Shown: positions 10,619 to 21,756, counted from the stretch's first letter. The stretch: 40,224 bases of DNA from Saksenaea vasiformis B4078 (GCA_000697055.1 JNDT01001881.1:1-40224), one strand, 5' to 3'. Program-made: numbers and translations. The notes: generated from the letters alone by a model not told the origin.

Positions 10619-12529
10619 AATAAAAGGGCTACAAGAGGTGGGAGATAAGAAAAGAAAAGAAAGAGGACAGATCGCTGAAAAACCGTTGGGGAAACCGTAT
10701 CGGATGATGAATTTCAGGTGACAGCTTTTAGTGCCGTCGATGCAAATGAGTCAGCATCTCCTCCTTGAGGTTAGACTTCCCTTAAACATATATTCAATCT
10801 ATAGTATTATGCATATTAAAAGACGTACTTTCTATCAACCCTCTCAGATGCACTTAGAATGGCTGTATATCTCTGGTTTAAGCCTTCATATGGATGATTT
10901 CATCCTATCATCTGCGGCGTTTAAACTTCCATGTTCGTGGGCATGTTTACCACATCAACTTTGTAAGAAGAATTGACACATTTTGGGAATCATTTCTGGG
11001 GAAGATCAAACGGGTAAACTAAGAGGGCTAAGGACAACGACTTTGAAGAATCTTTTGGTTTGATCATTGGTAAGGCGTGCGGAATCTTCTTTACTTTAAG
11101 GCTCGATAATACAAATAAGGAAAGTATAGATCACAACTGGATACAAAAAGAAACATTCGTTCCTCGGACCGTAGCACAGAGTGGCCTTGAAAAATTTCAG
11201 TAGGTGCACTTCTAGGGTGCACCGATTTCTGCGTTTTCTGGGTCCCACTTTTAAACCCCAGTGATTGGGTAATCCCCACGGCACTAGATGAAAATGGCTG
11301 GATAGTCTGTTTTACTGGTTTATGTTGTCCGCAAACGGAACGAAACTCAGTCCTCTAAAGAAAGCTGGACAGCGCGTTTTTAGCTAGCTTACCGCTCAAG
11401 AAAATAAGCAGTGGGTCAGTCCCGGCCTGGGTCTGCACTGTTTCACCAGGACGCGGTCTGGCAACCGTTAAGGGGCCCAAATGTAGCATGTTGCTGTTTA
11501 TCGACGTGCCACTTTAGTCCACTTCTTCAAAGTAAAGCGGATCAATAATAACATCCAGACTAACATGAAAAGGAATACTGAACGTCTTGCAACATTCACG
11601 GAAATGCGTTAAAAGTTCAGTGATTGTATCACGAAGTTTAAAGACGGAGAAATGTGCAGGCACAGTGATGGTTGGAGATCTAATTGAAAGCCATATCTAA
11701 TCGTTGTTATCATTTTTCCAGCATTTTTATATTCTTTTGTCACACAAGCGACAACACCGTGCGGCGCTAGGTGGGCGTAGAGCGCACGGTGTTAATCTGG
11801 TTTCTTCGTGGAGAAATGTCCGAGGTTACCACCATTCCGTACTTGATGGCCTACCTACTTTAATCATCAGCTCCTTGATTAAGAGATGAGATAAGAATGG
11901 CGAGAAGAACTCAGCTGCTACTTCGGCTGACAGTAGAACAAGGGACTGCGGGACTTTTAATGGCTTTGTCATACCATCTTCAGCGATGCAATAGCACGTA
12001 AATACGCTTGTTCTCACATAATACATGATACGCGTTACCGCTCGGCCGACATATGTCTTCTCTCACAAGTTTGAGTCGGTATTGGATGAAATTGTAGAGT
12101 TATGATTGTATAACTGGAGGCAAATGATGTTGTAAACCCAGTGCTGACTATCTATTTCCAGCTACCAGAAGGTATCACCACAGATAGGAAGGGCTTTGAA
12201 GTGGATATACCAAAAGAAGGCACACTTCAAGAGGAGCACTGTGGAGACGTGCTCTTAATGTAAGCCCTTGACGTTTATGAGTACTTGCATTTTAATAGAT
12301 CTTTAACGTCAAGCTTATTAAATTCATTCTCATATCTCGTATCTAAAATAATGTATAACTCAGAGAAAATATTCAAACGTGGCTAATGCTTCCAAAGTAG
12401 ACCTTTTCCTTGTTTATCACTGCGCTTCAGATACATTATTCCGTGACACATATAAGTTTAGTATAGGCAGAGAAATAGAATGAGATGCAGATATCCAACA
12501 GTCTCAATGGATGTTATCCGTTCCTTTCG
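10619..12529. other. Gene-poor stretch upstream of BIO2
   Basis: Holds the BIO2 promoter side and then no recognisable gene. Short ORFs near 11091-11284 and 11347-11489 on the minus strand have protein-like composition but no family I can name, and may be decayed exons. An inverted repeat at 11753-11793 is listed separately. Confidence 0.45.
11753..11793. repeat. Perfect 11-bp inverted repeat with 19-nt loop
   Basis: AACACCGTGCG at 11753-11763 is matched by its exact reverse complement at 11783-11793. The loop also contains GCGCT/AGCGC, which can pair in a shifted register. The segment is clearly more GC-rich than its AT-rich surroundings. It could be a hairpin-forming remnant of a small transposon or a structured transcript element; no flanking target duplication was identified. 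Confidence 0.7.
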
Positions 12530-12748
12530 TTAAACTCGTTCAAATACCACGGATAGGATCTGTAAGGCGATCATCTGTCCTACTATATTCTTCCTGATAC
12601 CAGCTTCCAGCATTGACCAGAAATCTTCAATAGGATCTAGAAACAGATGGTAGGATGGCAAATACAAGTGTCTATAACCTCCGCTCTCGATTAGTTCACA
12701 AACTGTTACCAGGGTATGTACGCATCCCTTCTCATCCCAATTGTACAT
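12530..12748 (-). pseudogene. Tc1/mariner (DDE) transposase C-terminal remnant
   Basis: The frame reads ELIESGGYRHLYLPSYHLFLDPIEDFW, interrupted here at 20 residues as ELIESGGYRHLYLPS and LDPIEDFWSMLEAGIRKN. This matches the end of Tc1/mariner-IS630 catalytic domains, where the glutamate of PIE-FW is the last acidic residue of the DDE triad. The preceding region has lost the middle aspartate context (a normal element has D-N-A/G-x-x-H; here NWDEKGCVHT) and upstream codons contain stops. The ORF starts in the middle of the domain, so it is a dead fragment. Confidence 0.7.
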
Positions 12749-13510
12749 TGTAGTATATTTTTGAGCAGCTCAACCGTGTGTATCTCTAACTAGCGCTACC
12801 TTCTCCGCTATTCGCAATTCCTCAATGACCAAGTCAAATAGCTTTCTATTTGCTGTGGAGTGTATCGCCTACGTGCCCTTCGCTTTAATTCTAGTCAACT
12901 ATTCGCTCTATCCGCTTGTGTGCATGACCTGTTTGGAAACAGACATTTGCTAATATTTCTTCTCCAGAAACTTCAGCTGAATCGGCATTTGTCAATGTAT
13001 GCAGATAACGAAACACTATCGCTTAGATGTCTAGCCCTTTCCCACATCTTATTCATGATCACAGTAGGATAACCTTTCAGGAACAGATCAAGTGAGGACT
13101 TGCTTCTATCAAAGGTAAGTTTATGCAAAGTGGTAGGAAGTAATACACGTTTTCAATCATAACAAATGCCATTCCATGGATCGAAAGCGTCAGAATAGTG
13201 CCTTCCTGGTATATACTAATAGTAACCTCTTCGCAAAGCATGGATCGGTGCTCAGCTCTCCATTTGCAAGCTTTGCTCGAAAACGAGACATAAAGAGCTG
13301 CCGTCTTTTAATCTACGCTTATATCTACGTTTTATATTTTGTTCTTAGAGTATGACCTAGATACCAATCAATTCAGTTGCAGATGTAGTAAAGTAAAAAT
13401 AGTTTCTGACGGACATCGACTCATGTATCATGACTATTTAAGTGACACGGTTGATCGTCCTGTTTTTGCGGTATGCCAATATTGACTCCGAAACCTATCG
13501 CGACAAGCAC
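12749..13510. other. Stretch behind the Tc1/mariner remnant, nothing recognised
   Basis: Probably the decayed upstream half of the transposon followed by intergenic DNA behind the tetraspan gene. In-frame stops are frequent. No terminal inverted repeat pair could be recognised by eye. Confidence 0.4.
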
Positions 13511-14349
13511 TCATTTCAGTGCAATATTTTCAAATCCATCTGCATCAAAATGTTCTGGGTCGCCACTTCGATAAGATGGAGGGTATTGTGATTGAGGATG
13601 AATATTTCGGTGTTGCGCTCGGCAGCGATACAAGGTATATGCGAACCACATCTTTCAAGAAAGAGCATCAGTAACACTGAATGACGGACAGTTAAACTCA
13701 CATTGATTGCCAGATTAGCCAACGTTGATACCACAGCAATGGCAACAGTTTCTTCCCAAGCACGGACACAGGATTGGAGCGGGTTGCAAGATGAACAGTA
13801 ACTTTTAGACGTTGTATCTGCCCTCTCGCTGGCACATGCAGATACAATTTGTTCTTGGCAAATACAGAGAATTGACAGCTTTGCGCAGCCGTTGAAAAAG
13901 CTGAGGACTGTCAATACGTAATATATCCACCAAGAAATACTAAGAATCGGAAGATGGGCCTAGAAAAGCCATGAGTATTGGTATAGTGGTATATCATTTC
14001 ACACAGCTCACCTTCCATACGCTCCACGTAGCACAGGCGCTGGTCACCATCAACAAAATGCTAAACATGCATGATATGTAAATCGTTGGAGTAAGAAGGC
14101 CATTGATGGCGGCTGGTGGCGATCAATCAATCGAGTAGGATAGTTATTGATTCACTTACAAGGGACATGGTTGTCAACTGAACCCCAGATCTCCCAGAGT
14201 GCCCTAAGCTTGTGCAACAATTAAAAAGTTGAGTTCTCTGCATCCAGATTCGTGTAACATGTGCTCACCGCTTGCAACGTAGCTAGGATCACCAGTATTC
14301 GGTCACGTCTCACACCGTATCCACAAAGCGAGCCATCGTTTCTTTTCAT
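13511..14349 (-). CDS. Four-helix (tetraspan-type) membrane protein of unknown function
   Basis: Five exons (14349-14269, 14190-14160, 14112-14012, 13959-13702, 13651-13511) join in phase to 203 residues. Four hydrophobic segments follow each other: ILVILATLQ in exon 1, LLTPTIYISCMFSILLMVT in exon 3, ILSISWWIYYVLTVLSFF at the start of exon 4, and TVAIAVVSTLANLAINMWF across exons 4/5. The loop between helices 3 and 4 is cysteine-rich (ILCICQEQ, SACASER, YCSSCNP, QSCVRAW), with six or more cysteines that could form disulfides. The cytosolic tail has QYPPSYRSGDPEHF, with a PPxY-like element of the kind bound by Rsp5/Nedd4 WW domains. Topology resembles tetraspan/SUR7-like proteins but I cannot assign a family. 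A T15 run (minus strand) lies 15 bases upstream of the start. Confidence 0.68.
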
Positions 14350-15068
14350 CTCTTAAACGATGGAAAAAAAAAAAAAAATACAGACCGTCCTGTGCGCTTT
14401 ATAATAGTGGTTTTATATGAAATACGTTGGCCCAGGCGAAGAATGCGCTGGAGAGATTCACATTCCACCTGGAAAACCTTTTCTTCTTTGTGCGAGCCTT
14501 ATCTACAGTTAAAATGACAGCATAATAATAATATGCTCCTTGATACGTCGATAAAAACATAAAGTGTTTCAACGTCCACTCGCTTGTAATCACCAGCTCT
14601 CCCTAAAATTTGTCTGGCAAAAGCATTGGCACTCGGTCAGTTATTTTGCAATAACGTCAGTTTGTGTACGTCGCCATCAGTATAGCTGTTTGTTCCATTC
14701 ATGTCTGAACTACCTGACTAATGTGACAGTTTCTCCATTGAAGGCTTGCAGCGTTTACAGTTTGAACTGACGTGATTGGTATCCGTTAGACATTGGCGCT
14801 CTAGCCATAGCCTAGAGCAGCGATTTTTTTTCTCCAAGCTGTCGCTATAACTTTCCAGAAATTGTACATTTCATAAAAATGACTTCTTGCAAACATAGCT
14901 TATCATAAATATGCCTCCTAGTAGCGTGCGGTGACAAGTACGTTTCCAAAATGTTGACCATGTCTATCGTTTGATGTCTCCACAGTGCTGGTAACGAAGT
15001 GCAAGTGCAAAAAGTTATGCTGCTTTTAACCTTCTTTTTATATAAATAACATGAAGTAGAATCTGAAG
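14350..15068. other. Upstream region of tetraspan gene, LINE 3' flank
   Basis: Contains A15 on the plus strand at 14364-14378 and T8 at 14824-14831. The latter, read on the minus strand as A8, would be in the right orientation to be a degraded tail of the LINE fragment at 15069-15995. No gene recognised; a 64-codon minus ORF at 14399-14593 is unassigned. Confidence 0.4.
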
Positions 15069-15995
15069 TCATCTCTTAATACCACTGTGATGCAATTGAC
15101 AGATAAAACTGGACTGGTCTGGACCAGAATCCTTTTTATGCGTAACACTAGTCGACATGCCTAACCAGACCTCGCTCTCTGTGTTTAATAATTGATAAGC
15201 GGAGAAACCGTAACTGGAGTTCCCCACAATCTTAAACACCCATCGTACGGCTGTGTGCCAGAAAAGATATTTCGACGGGCAGTCAAGAACAAAGTGTCGA
15301 ACCGTTTCGACAACACCGAGGCAGGAGGAGCGGAAGGGGGATGGGTGTTTTATGGGGAGGAGTTGGTGGAGTTGTTCACGCGATGGGAAGCGCTGGTGGA
15401 GCAGACGCCACCATGGATTGCGGGCTTGGTGAGGGATGTTGAGGGACCAGAATAGTTTCCACTGTCGTGGTTGTAATTGCAATGGGAAAGGAAAGGTCTG
15501 AGGAGGGTGTGGGTAGTGATTTTTGGTTCAATATTGGCGAAGGGAGCGAGGTTTGGCTTGGGAAAGAGAGACGGAGGAGAGAGGCAGTTGTCAGGATAGT
15601 GGGCTGGACGGTGGTGTTAGGTGTGCGAGTAGATGTGGGGCGACAGATGGGTGCCATTCGATGGACCGAGCTAATGAATGTGCCAGAACATGAATCAGGC
15701 GGCTGCTGCGGAGCGGTAAAGCGTACTCAAGGCGTTCTGTCAAGATATTCCAGGACAACATGTCGGAGACTACCAAGCTATAAGGAATATTAATGAGGGC
15801 TATTGTAGCAGGCGGTGTGGGTTGTAGGGCAAGAGGTAGTGGAAGTGACAGTAGCGAAGTGAGGAGCGGCCCCAGGAATCGGGTAAGGAAAGAAGGTAAG
15901 CGAAGGAGAAGACGAAGAAGATGTTGGATGTGGGGAATGGGCCGAAAGATAGATAAGAAAACGCGTGGTGCAAGAAGTGGTAGTGATGTTGTCAC
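15069..15995 (-). mobile_element. Non-LTR (LINE) retrotransposon fragment, 3' end of reverse-transcriptase ORF, frameshifted
   Basis: Three reading frames in series carry the tail of a LINE ORF2. In 15995-15591 the segment VVSDMLSWNILTERLEY is followed by LRSSRLIHVLAHSLARSIEW, a region commonly seen ahead of the zinc-binding domain in fungal LINEs. In 15482-15069 WKLFWSLNIPHQARNPWWRL and then CLGVVETVRHFVLDCPSK match the zf-RVT domain (x-C-E-T-H-CP pattern, with the first cysteine of the pair apparently lost). Frame changes near 15650 and 15480 show it is dead. The finger and palm of the reverse transcriptase and the endonuclease are missing, so this is a 5'-truncated copy, the usual product of target-primed reverse transcription. 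Confidence 0.75.
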
Positions 15996-16494
15996 GGATG
16001 TCTTTGGCGGAACTTTGCTGGACTACCATAGTGGTACCTGTTCTCATCGATCTGCGGAGCTCACCTAGTTCAACGCCAACTGCCTGTCCACTCATCGATG
16101 GCACTGGAGGTACATCTTCGTCTCTCTTCGTCTCGCTAGCCACCGATCCAGCCTTAGAACGCGCTCTGGCTGCCTTCTTTCTTTCGGCCATGGACATCTG
16201 CGGAGGAGGAGGTGATGGAACACCACAAGCAGCCGCAATACTAGCTACCTTAGGGTCAATGGTAACCTGCGTAGGAGGTGCCTTGGCCTTGCTCACGGAA
16301 GCTTTCGATTTCGACTTAGACGATGAAGCGGTTCCACCCTGGTGATACGTGCTGCGCGATCGGTTGGACCCATCAGCAGCATTGTATATACTCTGAGGGA
16401 TGTTCTCCGCTGTTTGGGCTGACGCGAGCATCACTCCCAAGTTGCGACAATGGCTCTCTATCGTCTCATTAGACGATAAGTTGATCTGGGCCAT
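15990..16494 (-). CDS. N-terminal part of a disordered, basic protein of unknown function, running into the LINE fragment
   Basis: The ATG at 16494 opens a frame beginning MAQINLSSNETIESHCRNL, followed by a Ser/Lys/Ala-rich low-complexity stretch (SKSKSKASVSKAKAPP), the segment VASIAAACGVPSPPPPQ and a basic block, AERKKAARARSKAGS. About 165 codons look like genuine coding sequence up to QQSSAKDIRDN. Beyond about 15990 the frame continues only as an antisense shadow of the LINE piece. Either a host gene lost its 3' part when the LINE inserted, or this is the ORF1 (gag-like) part of the same element with an internal deletion. I recognise no domain. It is divergent from the PPR gene, whose start is 433 bases away. 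Confidence 0.4.
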
Positions 16495-16927
16495 TTCGCG
16501 GTGATACCGATTCGTGTTTCGTTAAGTACACGAAGTCTAATGGGAAGCAAGGCAGCGTTCAGGAGACAGAGGAGCGAGTGGCTGTAGCGCTAAGCATATT
16601 ACACAACGTCGTCGCGTACTCGTTCAGAATTTTGCGAACAGTTCTTTCGTCAGGAAAGCCACCGGTAAAGAATTGCGGAGAGGTTGATCAACCGCATACA
16701 ATTCCTTTTCTTTCATAATGACGAAATTATCGATAGCCTCATGTACATGAGTTTAAGCTCATGAAAGCAGTAAGATGCTCGCCTGCGTTGAACGGGTGAT
16801 CCTGGAAAAGCCACTAATATTTTAAAGTCAGACGTAGTCACTTTCTGGTGATTTCACCGTATGCTGCACCGGCTGGCTGAAAAAAAATTAAACTGGCACC
16901 TTGGCAAAAATAGGGGAGAAGTAGACT
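16495..16927. promoter_or_regulatory. Divergent intergenic region ahead of the PPR gene
   Basis: A 433-base gap between two divergent start codons. I see no conserved motif; it presumably holds the PPR promoter. Confidence 0.35.
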
Positions 16928-18937
16928 ATGCGCAAGTCAGTGGCCCATCTTAAAGATGCGTCCACAATGCTCTTTGGAACGAGACTGGACATAGCGAAAC
17001 GAACAACAATATCGTCCTGCTGTTGGAATTCACACTTGCGAGCTTTGTTGAACGCGTTCGACACGCCAACCCCGCAGACCAGACAGATACCCCACAGACG
17101 ATATAAGGAGCCACTGACCCGGTGCATCAGAATGCGACATATGAAAACGCGGCTTCTATCAACAGTTGCTGTTAGTGCAGAGCCCATGTTCGAACAAAGT
17201 TGTAAATCCCGAATTCCCAAGGCATATGTTGATATACCTCCTCGTTTTGATGGACCCATGGCTGTCTTCAATTTAACTGATCGCGTGCTGCTTGCCGATC
17301 TTGAATTTGCGATACGACTTCAGCAAGCTGAAAAAGCCTGGTCCGTCTTTGCGACACTAACGTCCCGAGATGACGCGAGGTACATTCCTATGGTTATATG
17401 TTCAGCACTCTATTCCTTGTTATCCTATGCAAAAGCCCTGGCTGGCGATGGAAAGGTTGCAAGACATCGACAAGGACAGATGAACAAGATTTTGAGCTAT
17501 GTAGAGGAAGAATTCGGCAAGTCAAAAGACCAGTTTATAGCAGATACCACCCCACTACCATTACCCTCGTACAAAATCTTACAGCGTGCTCTGCGAATGT
17601 TGGCCAAGAAACGTGCATGGGCAATATATTTTCACATGGCCACAGCAAAGGAAACAGAGAATGTGCCGCGCAACAGTTACCTCAAGCTACTGTCTCTCAT
17701 CCAGGGGGACAGTTCTCTGACAGATAAGGAAAGGAAAAGGCGGACAGCGTTCGTGGCAAAACAGCATGCAGGTGTCCCAGATAGTGGTCGAACATTGTCA
17801 AAAGCAGACATTGTGTTGATGGGGAAACTGTACTACTTGCTGGAGAATCGCAACAAGGAAGAGTTTTTAGCAACCATCGATGAGCGATTATCGAAAGATG
17901 CATCTTCAGATCTTGTGGACGAAATCATTTGGCGCGCTCTTCAATTCGACGATATGGATGCAGCCGAGTATGTTATGACTAAGGTACAGGAAATGCAGAT
18001 CGGAACAGGAAGCGAGATGAGGTACATCAACATGATGAACGCCTATCGAAGTCACCGTCAGTACGACACCGCATTAGAGTTTTTCGAAAATATGCTCGCA
18101 TCTGGTGTGCAGCCGCAAATTCGATCATTTAATGCAGTATTGCAGATATTTGCGGAGCAAGGTTCTACGACGCAAGCATTATATATAATGAATTCGATGA
18201 TTCAGCTTGATGTACAACCCGATGTCGCGACATACTCGGAGATGATCAAAGCGAACGCAAAGGCTGGTGATATGGATACTTGCATTGAGTATTACAATGC
18301 CATGCAGCTACGTGGGATCAAGCCGAACGCTTATACATTCAGTATTCTGATCGAAGCGTTCACCAAAAAGCGCGATTTGGGTAGCGTCGTTCGGTGGTTT
18401 CAGATTATGCTTGAACAGGAGGTTACACCTAATGAGGTTATCATTTCCTGTGTGCTCAAAGCGTTTGGACGGCTGCGAAGGTCACACTCGGGAGCATTGG
18501 AAACAGTCAACCGTATTGCACGTCAAGCGACACAAGCAGGAGTCAAAGCAGATGCGACATTGTACACAATTCTGTTGAGGATGGAATCCCAGTTAGTCGG
18601 TCTCCGTGGTGCGCTTCGTGTCCATCGCGAGATGATGGCACAGTTTATTGAACCTAACGCTTATACCTATACAATGCTGATCGATATATGTGGAAGCAAC
18701 GATATGCCTAGCGCCGCACAACAGATTTTTGATTTGATGAAAAACAGCAGACATTATCCACCCAATACAGTCACGTACTGTGCGATAATGGACGCCTGGA
18801 CAAAAGCAAAGAGACATGATCTTGTCGAGCAGCTTGTAGAAGAGTTTCTGGAAAACAGCAAGACGGACAAGACAGGAAGGCTTTGGATAGATTCAAAGAT
18901 AAGGGAACACATTAGATCAGTGGCATGTCCAACATGA
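16928..18937 (+). CDS. Pentatricopeptide repeat (PPR) protein, probably mitochondrial
   Basis: A single 669-codon exon, unusual here because neighbouring genes have many introns. Residues from about 363 to 648 are a run of PPR motifs (35-residue helix pairs): MNAYRSHRQYDTALEFFENM, FNAVLQIFAEQGSTTQAL, VATYSEMIKANAKAGDMD, YTFSILIEAFTKKRDLG, TLYTILLRM, YTYTMLIDICGSNDMPSAAQ and VTYCAIMDAWTKAKRHDL, with PNAYT/PDVAT-type repeat ends. The first 80 residues are rich in Arg and hydroxylated residues with few acids, which fits an organelle presequence. The start could be the ATG at residue 14 or later. PPR proteins bind organellar RNA sequence-specifically; in fungi they act in mitochondrial mRNA stability, splicing or translation. 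The specific target cannot be told from sequence. Confidence 0.93.
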   Translation: MRKSVAHLKDASTMLFGTRLDIAKRTTISSCCWNSHLRALLNAFDTPTPQTRQIPHRRYKEPLTRCIRMRHMKTRLLSTVAVSAEPMFEQSCKSRIPKAYVDIPPRFDGPMAVFNLTDRVLLADLEFAIRLQQAEKAWSVFATLTSRDDARYIPMVICSALYSLLSYAKALAGDGKVARHRQGQMNKILSYVEEEFGKSKDQFIADTTPLPLPSYKILQRALRMLAKKRAWAIYFHMATAKETENVPRNSYLKLLSLIQGDSSLTDKERKRRTAFVAKQHAGVPDSGRTLSKADIVLMGKLYYLLENRNKEEFLATIDERLSKDASSDLVDEIIWRALQFDDMDAAEYVMTKVQEMQIGTGSEMRYINMMNAYRSHRQYDTALEFFENMLASGVQPQIRSFNAVLQIFAEQGSTTQALYIMNSMIQLDVQPDVATYSEMIKANAKAGDMDTCIEYYNAMQLRGIKPNAYTFSILIEAFTKKRDLGSVVRWFQIMLEQEVTPNEVIISCVLKAFGRLRRSHSGALETVNRIARQATQAGVKADATLYTILLRMESQLVGLRGALRVHREMMAQFIEPNAYTYTMLIDICGSNDMPSAAQQIFDLMKNSRHYPPNTVTYCAIMDAWTKAKRHDLVEQLVEEFLENSKTDKTGRLWIDSKIREHIRSVACPT

Positions 18938-20406
18938 TTGTAAATAAACGCAACATACATACTGTATACCACATAGAAAGAGATATATACGTTATAACTT
19001 TAGGGGAAATGTTTTGTCTCAAAGACTCCCAGGGACATTAAAGCATGGAGAAACCTTGTCAGTGCACGGCAGCAAAATTTGAAATCGATAAGATCGTCAT
19101 ACTGGATCACAAACTCAACGCAACCTATACAGAGGTAAAATAACGCAGTAGCAGGTGCAGTTGTTTGATATTTTTTCTCATTTTACTATAACAAATAGAG
19201 AGAGAAATTGAGATAATGCCTTTGCGATAGTTTCACAAATGCATGATTATGGAAATTCGTTATCTACGTAGCCTATCATCTCGTTCGGCTTGACCTAGGG
19301 AAGGAATTTATCACAGGCAGAGCGAGTTCACCGTTCGATAATGCTACATCGATCAGATTTTAGCTGTGAGCTTAGTATATTGCTTGCCCTGTACAATGGA
19401 GCTCAGGGACTCGCCTCCTCACCTGCTTTTTCAATGGGGTACCAGCCAGTATAGCATTTGCTCCTTGGTTGGTGTGTCAATTGACAGCAGCCGCCAAAAA
19501 AAAAGGGTCGATATTGTTTGCTTATTCTACTCATTTATTATTAAGCACATCGCAAATGATTGAAGCAAACGCAAGCTATTTCAGGTTTATTTTTGTAGAA
19601 TGTAGTATGAGATGAGATAAATATCACCTAACATGAAGCATCACTGATCAGCCGTCGTTAGCTTGATATATTCCTTCGGACGTTGCACTGTTCAGGAGGC
19701 ACGGCGTCCTTGAAGCTTCGATCTCTAACCTATAGCGTCCCGTGCATAGAATAATGCTGGAGCTTGTAAATAGTCTATTCGTTGTATTTGTTCATGAGCT
19801 CTGCGCAATTCCGATGAAAATGGGAGGTATTGTAGATACATGAAAATCTGTTGATTTCCGAGACAGTAGATGGCAGAAGAAAGTAAGATGTGTGGATGCC
19901 TTTTCGTGCACAGAGCTACACGATTATTTGATGGATCTGTCGCTGTACGTACGGTCGTGCAAACATTCGCACGATAAATAACCTTGATTTAATCCGAGAA
20001 AAAAAGGTTGAAACAGAGGAATAGAGACGGATGGAGATCACCAGGGAAAAAAAACGTGTTTATATGCTAGTGTCGGATGTTTCAAGGATATCACAGATTT
20101 CATAGTTCTACTCCATGTTGTAGCATGATTCAAGGATTTGTGTGGGTTACAATGTCAGAGAGATTACTTCTTCGGACATGCAAATTTCAAGCACAAAAAA
20201 GCAAAGCCTGCCTGAGGGGGCCAATAATCAAAACGGCGCACTGGATGATCATATCCGTGGGGAGATTGTGACCCCGCTGGGACACTTTGCCATCCATGCG
20301 TGTCCGTGATTTCTGCTGACTTTCGGTCCGAATAAATAGCAACCGCGCCTCTTTTTGTCACAAACAACATCTTCCTTTTTGCTGACAACAACAAACTACC
20401 TGTTTA
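18938..20406. other. Intergenic stretch between PPR and NT-C2 genes
   Basis: Holds the PPR 3' flank and the NT-C2 promoter. ORFs of 62-76 codons here lack coding character. No RNA gene or repeat recognised. Confidence 0.45.
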
Positions 20407-21432
20407 ATGTCACTCTCACGTTTATTCATTTCGAGACATCGAAAAGTTGATTTTGAACTAAGCATATTAATAAGAGATCTTGCCAATGTTCCCCTCGTCA
20501 GCGGTTTATACTACGTTCGATGGAGGATAAAACATGCATCACACACCAGTGGCTCGACAGAGAGGTAAAGCGTCATCTTTACCCTACTTTGCATTCACAC
20601 ATCGTAGAGCCCCCATAAAAGATCATACTATACACTGGAATCATCCCGTTAACACAATGGCACAGCTGGTCATCAACAGACAACATGTGTTGGGGTCTTG
20701 CGACATGAAACTCGAAGTATACCAGGAATTAGGCGGCGGCAAGGAAACCATGGTTATCGGCAGTCTAACGATAAATTTGTCCGAGTACGTTGGTTCTGGA
20801 TTAACAACCCGGAGATATTTGCTCGATCACTGTAAATTCAATTCGACGATCAAGGTATTCATCCACACATACAACCCCCTTTTGCGGCTCTCCTTTCTAA
20901 TAATGCAACTTGACAAAAAGCTGTCCATACGAATGGAACAAAAGTCCGACGTTGACACCGAATTCGAAGTGTAAGTGGCTTCGAGTAATCTCCGTTATGT
21001 TCATGGGCTCATCTCCTTTTTGTTCTACAGACCACCGCTGAAGAAGCAACAGATACTGACAGATATTCCCTCAATGATTACCGAAAGGAAGGAAAGATCA
21101 ATGGTCTTTGATGAACGATCAATGGGTAAGAAGAACAAGAAGACGAAGAAGAATCGTGGCTAGAGCTTCATTTTCCCTAGATTCTTTAGCTACTTCCTCC
21201 GAACGGGCACTCCATCCATGTCCTCCTACCCTAAAAAAGTCACACTCAGCCATGTCTCTTGTAAGTTTGATACACATGCAGGGAAGTAAGATGTGATACT
21301 TAACGTTAGAAAATCCAGCCCCGCTTTTGTAGGGAAAACGCACCATTTCCTGCTTCGGACGGTCCATCCCCGACTGATCTTGTTGAACAGCTTTTTATGG
21401 CTAAACAGCCCGATCTGCGAACATCCTCCTGA
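20407..21432 (+). CDS. NT-C2 domain protein (EEIG1/FAM102 type)
   Basis: Six exons (20407-20564, 20608-20854, 20921-20970, 21031-21125, 21181-21260, 21310-21432) join in phase to 250 residues. Residues about 1-145 form the N-terminal C2 domain of the EEIG1/EHBP1 group: FELSILIRDLANVPLVSGLY, VRWRIKHA, TIHWNHPV, LEVYQELGGGKETMVIGSLT, INLSEYVGSGLTTRRYLL and the closing strand STIKLSIRMEQKSD. The C-terminal half is Lys/Ser-rich and likely disordered, ending PTDLVEQLFMAKQPD, which resembles the short acidic-hydrophobic helix at the end of FAM102 proteins. NT-C2 domains are thought to tie membranes to the cytoskeleton or to plasma-membrane contact sites; the fungal role is not established. Intron 4 has a good pyrimidine tract; using its alternative (no splicing) would end the protein early at KKNRG. 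Confidence 0.87.
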
Positions 21433-21756
21433 AAATCATTATATTATTCTGCACGCAATCCAAATGCCTAAGCAATTATTATTTTTTGCATGATAGACAA
21501 AGTCTCACAAGCTATTAAAAAAGAAACAAAAAAAAAAAAGGTCGTCGTCGTCACCTACTGGACCGGATGAAGTATACATGCATACAATCTTTAAGACCAT
21601 TCTGTCAAGTACCTTTTCCTATGAGCTCAGAGACTATTGACATCCCTTTGTGCGGTGCTGAAGAGACCCTGTAAATTTCATTTCGTCTGTTCAGAGGGAC
21701 TGCTGCTGGTTACTATATATTGTCGCACCTGCTTGTTGGCTGTCGGTTTAGTCACC

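Noticed and set aside
14824..14831. T8 run as the poly(A) tail of the LINE fragment
   Set aside because: Too short and 240 bases from the last recognisable LINE codon; no target-site duplication seen.
15793..16345. Plus-strand ORFs opposite the LINE/disordered ORF region
   Set aside because: They mirror the minus-strand frames with LINE and Ser/Lys-rich coding character and carry no motif of their own.
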